Shown here piece after piece: positions 5,807 to 11,364 of a stretch of DNA of 11,364 bases (positions within the stretch are counted from its first letter, which is position 1; the number at the start of each line of letters is the position of its first letter). Origin of the DNA: Clostridia bacterium. Lineage in GTDB: Bacteria > Bacillota > Clostridia > Oscillospirales > CAG-272. Position numbers and translations under genes: made by a program. The notes below the pieces were generated by a model. It saw only the letters and a list, made by a program, of their open reading frames with translations. It did no database searches and was not told the origin of the DNA. The stretch spans positions 1 to 11,364 of the forward strand of contig JAFQUL010000069.1 in NCBI GenBank assembly GCA_017408535.1, written 5' to 3'.

Positions 5807-6364
5807 ATGATATTCAAAGAAAAAAAGATAGTATTAAAAGATGGCTCGGAAGCATTATTCAAGACACCGAGCAGAGATGATGCAAAAGAAATGCTCGAAT
5901 ACATAAGAAAGGCCTGCAGTGAGACGGATTTTCTCGCCAGGTATCCCGAGGAATACGATATTTCTGTCGAAGAGGAAAAGGGATGGATCGGCAGATGGAT
6001 AGAGTCGGATAATATTCTGTCAATAAGCTGTTATATAGACGGCGAGATAGCCGGCAACTGCGTACTCACGTTCCATACTATGATCAAATCAGCCCATCGG
6101 GCGGAGGTAGCCATTGCAATAATAAAAAAGCATTGGGGAAAAGGGATCGCCAGCGCTATGTTCAAAGAAATGATCTCTGCCGCAAAAGAAAGAGGCTGTG
6201 AGATAATGGAACTAACCATGGTCGAGGGGAACACCCGTGCCGAAAGCCTGTACAGAGGCTTCGGATTTGAGAGAACCGGGGAAAAGCCACAGGCGTTTAA
6301 GCTCAAAGACGGGCGATATCTCAGTGAGATCAGTATGCAGAAGTATCTTACCGAAACAGATTGA
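5807..6364 (+). CDS. GNAT-family N-acetyltransferase
   Basis: 185 residues. The ATG is 3 nt after the phosphorylase stop, and its ribosome site AAGGAG lies inside the last codons of that gene, so the two are translated together. Motif A is VAIAIIKKHWGKGIASAMFKEM (101-122), with the acetyl-CoA pyrophosphate loop at KHWGKGIA; motif B is NTRAESLYRGFGFERTG (142-158). The N-terminal part, with DFLARYPEEY at 41-50, resembles the RimJ/RimL and small-molecule branch of GNATs. It should transfer acetyl from acetyl-CoA to an amine in the cytoplasm. The acceptor is unknown; candidates are a ribosomal protein N-terminus, a polyamine, an amino acid or an antibiotic. Sharing a transcript with a nucleoside phosphorylase is the only context clue. 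Confidence 0.9.
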   Translation: MIFKEKKIVLKDGSEALFKTPSRDDAKEMLEYIRKACSETDFLARYPEEYDISVEEEKGWIGRWIESDNILSISCYIDGEIAGNCVLTFHTMIKSAHRAEVAIAIIKKHWGKGIASAMFKEMISAAKERGCEIMELTMVEGNTRAESLYRGFGFERTGEKPQAFKLKDGRYLSEISMQKYLTETD

Positions 6365-6389
6365 CACCCCGGGAACATTATGCTATAAT
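6361..6389 (+). promoter_or_regulatory. Full-consensus promoter of the PHP gene
   Basis: -35 TTGACA (6361-6366), 17-bp spacer, -10 TATAAT (6384-6389): a 6/6 plus 6/6 match. The -35 box contains the TGA stop of the GNAT gene (6362-6364). The predicted start near 6396 gives a ~34-nt leader before ATG 6430. The PHP gene therefore need not depend on the attenuated operon upstream, though read-through is possible because no terminator lies between. Confidence 0.85.
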
Positions 6390-6429
6390 GTCACAAATAT
6401 TCGCTAAGCAGACGAGAGGAATAGAAAAC

Positions 6430-7239
6430 ATGAGATTCGGAGATTTTCACACTCATACAGTTAACAGCGACGGCGGGAACACTATTGCCGAAATGGCGGC
6501 GGCAGCAGAGGAGCTTGGCTTCTATGCTTTAGGTATCACAAACCACGCTCCTATGCCAAATGAGAGCCACTATACCTCCCGCCAGGAATGGCTCGCCGGT
6601 ATAATCCGTGAGGTAGAGGAGCTCCGCCCAAAGTATGAGGGACGTCTTGAGCTGTTTGCAGGAATCGAGCTTGACATAAACACCGAGCTTGATGTGTCAG
6701 CCCTTGACTACATCATAGAAGCAAATCACTTTCCCATAGCCCCGGACGGTGCAAGATGCGTTGTTGACTGGGGAGTCGACAACGTAAGTAAAGCGGTAAA
6801 TGAACATTTCGGCGGAGATATTTACTCATTTATTGCCAGATATTTTGAGGAACTGTCCCGGGCAGGCGACAGAGGTCCCGCCACAGTAGGTCACTTTGAT
6901 CTTATAAATATCTATAACGAGGACGATTGCCTTTTCTCTACCACAGATAAACGGTACCTTGACGCCGCATTCGGTGCAATAGACGTACTCTCAAAGAAGG
7001 ACGTTATCTTTGAGATCAATACCGGCGCACTTTACCGCAGTCAGCGCACACAGCCCTATCCCGCTCTGCCATTACTGAAATATATGAAGGAGCGCGGTTG
7101 CCGTATTATTCTCGACAGCGACAGTCACTCGGTAGAAATGCTTAAAGGCCACCGAATGCTTGATGCTCTCGAGCACGCAAAAGCTGCCGGCTACAGAGAA
7201 GACGAAATAGAAAAATACCCTCTGCTGAGAAAGAAATAA
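6430..7239 (+). CDS. PHP-domain metal-dependent phosphoesterase (histidinol-phosphatase-like)
   Basis: 269 residues from ATG 6430, with GAGAGGA (6414-6420) 9 nt upstream. The frame is open from 6361, but the consensus promoter occupies that stretch, so the later ATG is chosen. The protein then begins MRFGDFHTHT, exactly as PHP proteins do. Metal-binding motifs in order: HTHT (7-10), TNHA (37-40), GIELD (78-82, Glu80), ANHF (98-101), GHFDL (154-158) and DSDSH (229-233). This is the set of the trinuclear PHP fold that hydrolyses phosphate esters such as L-histidinol phosphate. No his genes are nearby, so the real substrate is open; YcdX-like or other small-molecule phosphatases are alternatives. 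It is cytoplasmic, with no membrane segment. It is transcribed alone and ends at the hairpin 7338-7370. Confidence 0.88.
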   Translation: MRFGDFHTHTVNSDGGNTIAEMAAAAEELGFYALGITNHAPMPNESHYTSRQEWLAGIIREVEELRPKYEGRLELFAGIELDINTELDVSALDYIIEANHFPIAPDGARCVVDWGVDNVSKAVNEHFGGDIYSFIARYFEELSRAGDRGPATVGHFDLINIYNEDDCLFSTTDKRYLDAAFGAIDVLSKKDVIFEINTGALYRSQRTQPYPALPLLKYMKERGCRIILDSDSHSVEMLKGHRMLDALEHAKAAGYREDEIEKYPLLRKK

Positions 7240-7337
7240 AGGATTGACTTATTTGCGAAAATAAATTCTCTCAGAATTGTTCTACGGCAAGATATCCTAT
7301 ATGGAATAAAACAAAATGAGTCGGTAAGAAGATAGAA

Positions 7338-7370
7338 AGCTCCGCCGCGGCATAGATCCGTGGCGGAGCT
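7338..7370. terminator. Bidirectional terminator between PHP and aldo/keto reductase genes
   Basis: 13-bp stem AGCTCCGCCGCGG (7338-7350) with CCGTGGCGGAGCT (7358-7370), one G-T wobble, loop CATAGAT. A CTTTATGTTTTAT tail follows on the plus strand and TTTCTATCTTCTT on the minus strand. It lies between two convergent genes and can end both. The rest of 7240-7384 shows no gene. Confidence 0.8.
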
Positions 7371-7384
7371 CTTTATGTTTTATC

Positions 7385-8299
7385 TTACGGCAGTTCGTTG
7401 CCTGCGGCGGTATAGATCTTATACCAGTCTTCCCGGGAAAGAGTGACCTCAGTAGCTTTAAGGCAATCTCTGAGTCGTCCGGGGTTGGTAGTTCCGGTGA
7501 TCGGCTGCATTCTTGCGGGATGTCTGAGTATCCAGGCGATGGCAAGGGTGGTCTTCGATATTCCGTACTTTTCCGCAACCTCGTCCATAGCCCGATTTAC
7601 TTCCGGGAACTTGTCGTTATCAATAAAGCATCCCTCAAAGAAACCGTTCTGCATAGGGGACCACGCCTGAATTGTGATACCCTTAAGACGGCAATAGTCA
7701 AGTATACCGCCGTCACGGACGGTTGCAGAATCGTTATAGAGATTTACGTTTATTCCGCTGCTCACCATCGAAGTGTGCATAATACTGAACTGCAGCTGAT
7801 TTGCACAAAGGGGCATATCGAGATAGCTCTGAAGAAGCTCCACCTGATATCTGTTCTGATTAGATACCCCAAAGTGCCTTACCTTGCCGCTACTCTTCAG
7901 ATGATCAAATGCTCTTGCAACCTCCTCCGGCTCCATGAGGATATCCGGGCGGTGAAGAAGCAGTACGTCTATATAGTCGGTACCGAGCCGTGTGAGGCTT
8001 CCCTCCACCGACTCAATGATATGCTCATATGAAAAATCGTACATTTTTCCGGGAACAATGCCGCACTTGGTCTGAATCATCAGCTTTTCACGCAGGTCGG
8101 GAGTAAGTACACGGCCAAAGACCTCCTCGCTCTTGCCGCCGCAGTAAATGTCGGCATGATCGAAAAAGTTGCCGCCGCACTCGACAGCACTTTCAATAAA
8201 CTGTGAGACCTCGCTGTCTGTCATACCGCCGATACGCATACAGCCAACAGCAACTGTGGGTACCTCTATTCCGCTTTTGCCAAATGATATCTTATACAT
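7385..8299 (-). CDS. Aldo/keto reductase (YdhF-like group)
   Basis: 304 residues, the normal length. The catalytic tetrad is complete: Asp47 and Tyr52 in FFDHADIY, Lys78 in QTKCG, His116 in LLLHRPD. Further family marks are GKVRHFGVSNQN (137-148) and the late NADPH-binding ITGTTNPGRLRD. It should reduce aldehydes or ketones with NADPH as a cytoplasmic (alpha/beta)8 barrel; the substrate is unknown. The layout resembles E. coli YdhF and many clostridial homologues. GGAGA lies about 8 nt before ATG 8299. It is the last gene of a minus-strand operon, 14 nt after the small membrane protein, and ends at the hairpin 7338-7370. No link to the phosphatase of the operon is obvious. Confidence 0.93.
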   Translation of the reverse strand: MYKISFGKSGIEVPTVAVGCMRIGGMTDSEVSQFIESAVECGGNFFDHADIYCGGKSEEVFGRVLTPDLREKLMIQTKCGIVPGKMYDFSYEHIIESVEGSLTRLGTDYIDVLLLHRPDILMEPEEVARAFDHLKSSGKVRHFGVSNQNRYQVELLQSYLDMPLCANQLQFSIMHTSMVSSGINVNLYNDSATVRDGGILDYCRLKGITIQAWSPMQNGFFEGCFIDNDKFPEVNRAMDEVAEKYGISKTTLAIAWILRHPARMQPITGTTNPGRLRDCLKATEVTLSREDWYKIYTAAGNELP

Positions 8300-8313
8300 T
8301 TTTCTATTCTCCG

Positions 8314-8529
8314 TTATCTGAAATATTTTTCAAGAGCAAATTTGTTTTTGAATTCAAAAATCTTTTCAAGCTGTCTTGTAAACCAGCCGATAAGAGTTCC
8401 GTTTATAAGGGCACAGATAACCGTCCCCGGCTTGACCCCCTCAAAGACACCGAAGCCAAAGAAAGCAAATGACATTATTATCATCCCGAAAAGGTATGCC
8501 AGCTCTGTATAAAAAGCCTTTTTCTTCAT
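8314..8529 (-). CDS. Small two-helix membrane protein, possibly a YczE/YitT-like fragment
   Basis: 71 residues. KKK at the N-terminus is followed by two hydrophobic segments (about 8-30 and 36-52) separated by a short loop EGVKPGT; the C-terminus is charged (RQLEKIFEFKNKF). The GVKPGTVICALINGTLIGWF stretch recalls the last helices of YczE/YitT-type membrane proteins of about 200 residues, so this may be a stand-alone C-terminal remnant; that likeness is from memory and weak. There is no clear ribosome site before ATG 8529: only 11 nt separate it from the phosphatase stop, so translation probably depends on coupling. The frame is closed by a TGA further upstream, so no longer N-terminus exists here. 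Position inside the operon, with short gaps on both sides, supports a real gene. Confidence 0.6.
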   Translation of the reverse strand: MKKKAFYTELAYLFGMIIMSFAFFGFGVFEGVKPGTVICALINGTLIGWFTRQLEKIFEFKNKFALEKYFR

Positions 8530-8540
8530 AATAGGTACGG

Positions 8541-9560
8541 TTAAGCCTTTTCTCTGAATATGTCACAAATATCGTCGAGAACGCTTTCCCTTATGCCAAA
8601 GTGCTTAGTAAGACAGATCCTTGTTTTGTCGGCAAGAGAATCTCCCTCTCCGCCAAAGGAAAGAAGTCTGTCGGTAAATTCAATAAATTCGGAATAATTT
8701 CTCGTGCGTATATTCCAGATAGAAAGGCTCGACAGCTCGTAATCAAGAATAATATCCTTCATATCAACACCGAGAAGAGCTTCAAGAAAAAGACACATAC
8801 TGCCTGCTCTGTCGCATCCGCCCCAGCAATGAGCGTACAAAGGATATATTGACTTGTCAGATATAATCTCAAAGAACTTGACAACACAAGGTATAAACAG
8901 ATCGCGGTACAGGTGGGCATAGGCAACTACAGGTGCGTGTACCCAGTCAATACCTACAGACGAACAGGGGAATTCTGTCATATTGTCGATTTCCATTCCG
9001 CGAAGATCAAGGTCTGTTTTTACACACAGCTCCTCTGAAAGCGTCTTCAGCCCTTTTTCCGTCACCTCAACATGACGGTTAAGCTCAGACCCACGGTAGA
9101 AAAGCCCCTGCTTTACTCTTCCGTTTGGGGTCTTCCACAGGCCTATATCCCTTACATTAGTAGTTCCATCGACATATATAAAACGAGGAGTTATATCTAT
9201 ACTAAATGTCCTTACGGGTGACGCCTCGCCAAGATAGGTTACTACTCTCCAGAAATATTTCACCCCATAGAGGAGATTATACACGTCAGCTTCAAGGCTA
9301 TCACTTCTGTATTCGCGCACATTTGTAAAGCAGTCATCAAGAGACAGCTGCACAGTACCGCCCGGCACATCGCTTTGCCATACAAAATGCACGGGACGTG
9401 GGATAGAGCGCTCTTCTCCGCTCTCCAGTATTTCATTCCAGTGGAATTTTTCTCCGCCGGAAATCTTTTTTCTGCCTTCTTCATCCGCAATAAAAGCGGC
9501 CTGTATCTCGGTAAGCAGGTTTAACATTTCACCGTCGCCGGGTGCTATCAGTTTTATCAT
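8541..9560 (-). CDS. Tyrosine/dual-specificity-type phosphatase (Y_phosphatase3-like) with N-terminal FN3-like region
   Basis: 339 residues. The C-terminal part carries the family opening TTNVRDIGLWKTPNGRVKQGLFYRGSELN (133-161), then DLDLRG (183-188) and the CX5R loop HCWGGCDRAGS (244-254), with nucleophile Cys245 and Arg251. The usual loop in this family is close to HCTAGKDRTG; here Trp-Gly-Gly-Cys replaces it, with a second Cys (249) inside the P-loop. Residues about 50-120 (PVHFVWQSDVPGG...YFWRVVTYLGEASPVRTFSID) look like a fibronectin-III or phosphatase-N type beta domain, and 1-45 are charged and helical. There is no signal peptide, so it is probably cytoplasmic; the substrate could be phosphotyrosine, phosphoinositide or another phosphate ester. 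AGGTGA precedes ATG 9560, and the promoter is at 9619-9591. It heads the operon with the membrane protein and the reductase. Confidence 0.87.
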   Translation of the reverse strand: MIKLIAPGDGEMLNLLTEIQAAFIADEEGRKKISGGEKFHWNEILESGEERSIPRPVHFVWQSDVPGGTVQLSLDDCFTNVREYRSDSLEADVYNLLYGVKYFWRVVTYLGEASPVRTFSIDITPRFIYVDGTTNVRDIGLWKTPNGRVKQGLFYRGSELNRHVEVTEKGLKTLSEELCVKTDLDLRGMEIDNMTEFPCSSVGIDWVHAPVVAYAHLYRDLFIPCVVKFFEIISDKSIYPLYAHCWGGCDRAGSMCLFLEALLGVDMKDIILDYELSSLSIWNIRTRNYSEFIEFTDRLLSFGGEGDSLADKTRICLTKHFGIRESVLDDICDIFREKA

Positions 9561-9590
9561 AAAATCACCTCATTTTTAGATTACCATATC

Positions 9591-9619
9591 ATTATATCAC
9601 AGCGATAGATCAACTGCAA
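9591..9619 (-). promoter_or_regulatory. Promoter of the phosphatase operon (extended -10)
   Basis: Minus strand: -35 TTGCAG (9619-9614, weak), 17-bp spacer, -10 TATAAT (9596-9591) preceded by TGA, i.e. an extended TGnTATAAT that can make up for the poor -35. It is divergent from the promoter at 9636-9664; the -35 boxes are 16 bp apart. Confidence 0.65.
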
Positions 9620-9635
9620 GTCCCTGACCTCTTTG

Positions 9636-9664
9636 TTGACAAAATTCTGTGAATATGATATCAT
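9636..9664 (+). promoter_or_regulatory. Promoter of the zinc-ribbon membrane protein gene
   Basis: -35 TTGACA (9636-9641, 6/6), 17-bp spacer, -10 TATCAT (9659-9664, 5/6) with TGA before it (extended -10). The -10 lies in the 10-bp palindrome ATGATATCAT (9655-9664). GGAGG (9681-9685) and ATG 9691 follow. Confidence 0.7.
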
Positions 9665-9690
9665 TATAAAAAAGGTATGGGGAGGACAAT

Positions 9691-10470
9691 ATGGGAAGCT
9701 TACTCGGTTCACATGCCGTTGAAAATGAAAGAGCGGACTTAAATAAATGCCCCGACTGCGAGTGCTTTTTCGCAGGAGAGACCTGCCCTATGTGCGGCAA
9801 ACCCTGTCCTGAGGAAATGCGCGCAGGTGTGCGCAAGCCGATAAAAATAAAGAAGCAAAAGGGCGGCAGTGACAGAGTTACCTTCGTTCAGTGGTATCAT
9901 AGCTGGTGGTTTATTGCAGTTATGCTTCTGTTTATGCCGGTTATCGGAATCGTCCTTCTTGCCACAAGTCCACATAAGAAACTGCATAAGGGAATTTTTA
10001 TCGCACTGGCTCTTATATATTCTGTAATCAGCTTTTACGGTATAGGCAATATCGTCGGATGTGTAACCAATCAGTTAGAAACCCCAGTAGACACCTCACT
10101 CTCAAGAGAAGAATATATAGCAAAATGTACTGCCATTGATGCAGAGAGTTACTTCCGTACCGGCAACAGCCGCAACGGGGACTTCGTCACGGTTGATCTT
10201 ATGATCGTTGATAATGCCGTTAACTGGGATAAGATGAACAGTAAATATCCCGGATATTACCTTTGTTCCGCCCCCGACGGCAGCAGCTTCATAATAATCA
10301 TACGCAACTGCACCCGTGAGGGAGACGTAAATCTTATTCCCGGTGACGTTATACGTGTATACGGTGAATCGGCAAAGAACGTCATCGTATACGACTCAAA
10401 CTATGTGGAATATACAGCACCCTGTATAAACGCAGCCTTTACTGAGCTGATATCCTCGGGTAACAAGTAG
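9691..10470 (+). CDS. Zinc-ribbon two-TM membrane protein of unknown function
   Basis: 259 residues. The N-terminus has a treble-clef/zinc-ribbon pattern, Cys20-x2-Cys23 and Cys32-x2-Cys35, with a further Cys39. A basic stretch follows (RKPIKIKKQKGG, 48-59), then two hydrophobic helices (about 72-91 and 101-123). The C-terminal ~130 residues look beta-rich and begin with an LSREEYIAKC helix (137-146); GDVIRVYGE (218-226) is the kind of strand seen in OB-fold or tRNA_anti-like domains of membrane-tethered proteins. The zinc ribbon should be cytoplasmic and, with two helices, so should the C-terminal domain, unless the first helix inserts the other way. GGAGG lies 5 nt before ATG 9691. It is transcribed alone, ending at 10475-10502. 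I do not know its role. Confidence 0.85.
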   Translation: MGSLLGSHAVENERADLNKCPDCECFFAGETCPMCGKPCPEEMRAGVRKPIKIKKQKGGSDRVTFVQWYHSWWFIAVMLLFMPVIGIVLLATSPHKKLHKGIFIALALIYSVISFYGIGNIVGCVTNQLETPVDTSLSREEYIAKCTAIDAESYFRTGNSRNGDFVTVDLMIVDNAVNWDKMNSKYPGYYLCSAPDGSSFIIIIRNCTREGDVNLIPGDVIRVYGESAKNVIVYDSNYVEYTAPCINAAFTELISSGNK

Positions 10471-10474
10471 CAAT

Positions 10475-10502
10475 AAAAAATCCGCCTCCCGGCGGATTTT
10501 TT
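10475..10502. terminator. Bidirectional terminator between convergent genes
   Basis: A6-TCCGCC (10481-10486), loop TCCC, GGCGGA (10491-10496), T6. Perfectly symmetrical, it ends both the zinc-ribbon gene (stop 10468-10470) and the esterase gene, whose minus-strand stop TAA is at 10504-10506, two bases away. Confidence 0.9.
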
Positions 10503-10503
10503 A

Positions 10504-11259
10504 TTATTTCTTTCCGAAGCAGTATTTAAGCACGTCCTTGATATGAAGATCCCACCATTTCCAGGAGTGGTTACCCTCAGAATATTCAAACAGATGCTTA
10601 TAGCCAAACTCGCTGAGCATAGCGGAAAACTTCCTATTTACATCTAAAAGAGAATCCTCTGTACCGCACCACATATAAAAATCGGGAAGCACCTTTTTTT
10701 CCTCATAATTCTTCTTTGCAAGAGCAAAAAGATCGTGCTTTGTTCCCGCAAGCTCACGTGCATCGTTGATCTCAAATCCGAATATACTGCGCCATTCGTT
10801 CAGGTCATAGGGTCTACCCTCTCTCGTGATGTCAAGAGATGCGGAAAGCGCCCCGCAGTAGCTGTATTTCTCGGGACAGGTCAGCGCCGCCTTAACTGCT
10901 CCGTAGCCGCCCATGGATAAGCCAGCTATCATATTGTCTTCTCTGGCATCGCTGAGTGCCCTGAAGTGCCTTCTGCACACCTCGGGAAGCTCCTCGGTCA
11001 GAAAAGTGAAATAATTTTTTCCGTAAGCTGTATCGGTAAACCAGCATCTGTCGGAGCCGGGCATAACCACAGCTATACCGTATGCATTTGCATAACGCTC
11101 TATCGAAGACTTATAAAGCCACACGTCCTCGTCCCCTGACTGACCGTGGAGCAACCACAAAGTCTTGATCTTATCCTCCGCATTATCCGGAATGATGACA
11201 TTTACCGTTGTACTCTGCCTCAACTCTCTTGAGGGGAAATTCATTCTGAATACAGCCAT
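10504..11259 (-). CDS. Esterase-D/tributyrin-esterase-type serine hydrolase
   Basis: 251 residues, usual for the family. Alpha/beta-hydrolase marks: LWLLHGQSGDEDVW (34-47, oxyanion region), VVMPGSDRCWFTD (64-76), nucleophile Ser115 in AGLSMGGYGA (112-121), probable Asp202 in CGTEDSLL, and His231 in EGNHSWKWW. By family these enzymes cleave short-chain acyl esters, feruloyl/acetyl groups on glycans, or S-formylglutathione; the exact substrate cannot be read. No signal peptide is seen, so it is probably cytoplasmic. In a glycan-degrading gut bacterium de-acetylation of imported oligosaccharides is reasonable. AAGGAG (11273-11268) lies 8 nt before ATG 11259. It is transcribed alone from the promoter at 11325-11297. 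Confidence 0.9.
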   Translation of the reverse strand: MAVFRMNFPSRELRQSTTVNVIIPDNAEDKIKTLWLLHGQSGDEDVWLYKSSIERYANAYGIAVVMPGSDRCWFTDTAYGKNYFTFLTEELPEVCRRHFRALSDAREDNMIAGLSMGGYGAVKAALTCPEKYSYCGALSASLDITREGRPYDLNEWRSIFGFEINDARELAGTKHDLFALAKKNYEEKKVLPDFYMWCGTEDSLLDVNRKFSAMLSEFGYKHLFEYSEGNHSWKWWDLHIKDVLKYCFGKK

Positions 11260-11296
11260 ATCAAATTCTCCTTTGCTGTCCTTCTGTAATAGCTAA

Positions 11297-11325
11297 ATTA
11301 TATCAAATAACTGCCAAATAATCAA
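11297..11325 (-). promoter_or_regulatory. Promoter of the esterase gene (extended -10)
   Basis: Minus strand: -35 TTGATT (11325-11320), 17-bp spacer, -10 TATAAT (11302-11297) preceded by TGA as an extended -10. The ~30-nt leader then holds AAGGAG before ATG 11259. Bases 11326-11364 show no gene. Confidence 0.75.
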
Positions 11326-11364
11326 GAAAACTGTTCTCTAAAGGCGAGTTTTTTTCCACGATTA

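Noticed and set aside
7240..7337. TTGACT at 7244-7249 as a promoter for a small gene or RNA.
   Set aside because: No -10 box at 16-18 bp and no open frame with a ribosome site before the terminator at 7338.
7520..8032. Plus-strand frame of 170 codons inside the aldo/keto reductase gene.
   Set aside because: The reductase on the other strand has all four catalytic residues, so this is its mirror frame.

Overview
The window looks like chromosome from a low-to-middle GC Gram-positive anaerobe, most likely a gut Clostridia member of the Ruminococcus/Oscillospiraceae type. The grounds are strong AAGGAGG-type ribosome binding sites, TTGACA/17/TATAAT promoters, compact operons with bidirectional hairpin terminators, a GH95 fucosidase, and a DHHW-type SGNH protein paired with an MBOAT acyltransferase. 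There are no rRNA or tRNA genes, no complete insertion sequence and no CRISPR array.

Layout: (1) 1-760, the 3' end of a GH95 glycosidase with a perfect 13-bp terminator. (2) 712-1806, a small accessory-looking segment: an AT-richer XRE regulator with a good promoter, then palindromes (a 17-bp perfect inverted repeat and an 81-bp MITE/REP-like element). It is bracketed by two inverted copies of a ~41-43 nt bipartite motif. (3) 4743-1813 on the minus strand, a two-gene operon for extracytoplasmic O-acetylation of a surface glycan: an AlgJ/AlgX-like DHHW protein, for which I place the start at a TTG at 4683, then an AlgI-like MBOAT protein. (4) 4783-6364 on the plus strand, a promoter, a 34-codon leader ORF with an excellent RBS, an intrinsic terminator, then a nucleoside phosphorylase and a GNAT acetyltransferase. 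This has the architecture of ribosome-controlled attenuation. (5) 6361-7239, a PHP phosphoesterase with its own full-consensus promoter, whose -35 overlaps the GNAT stop. (6) 9619-7385 on the minus strand, an operon of a PTP-like phosphatase with an N-terminal FN3-like region, a 71-aa membrane protein and an aldo/keto reductase. (7) 9636-10470 on the plus strand, divergent from (6), a zinc-ribbon two-TM protein. (8) 11325-10504 on the minus strand, a complete Esterase-D-type serine hydrolase gene.

Most of this is ordinary metabolism. The strongest candidate for an undescribed system is the leader/attenuator in front of the nucleoside phosphorylase-GNAT pair. The leader ORF has no run of one amino acid codon, its RNA folds into a hairpin, and it carries alternative partners for the terminator stem. 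This suggests sensing of ribosome stalling, and possibly control of an enzyme pair that modifies a nucleoside-like translation inhibitor (speculative). The paired 3' motifs flanking the XRE segment are the second item worth checking. All statements come from reading the sequence by eye; no homology search was run.
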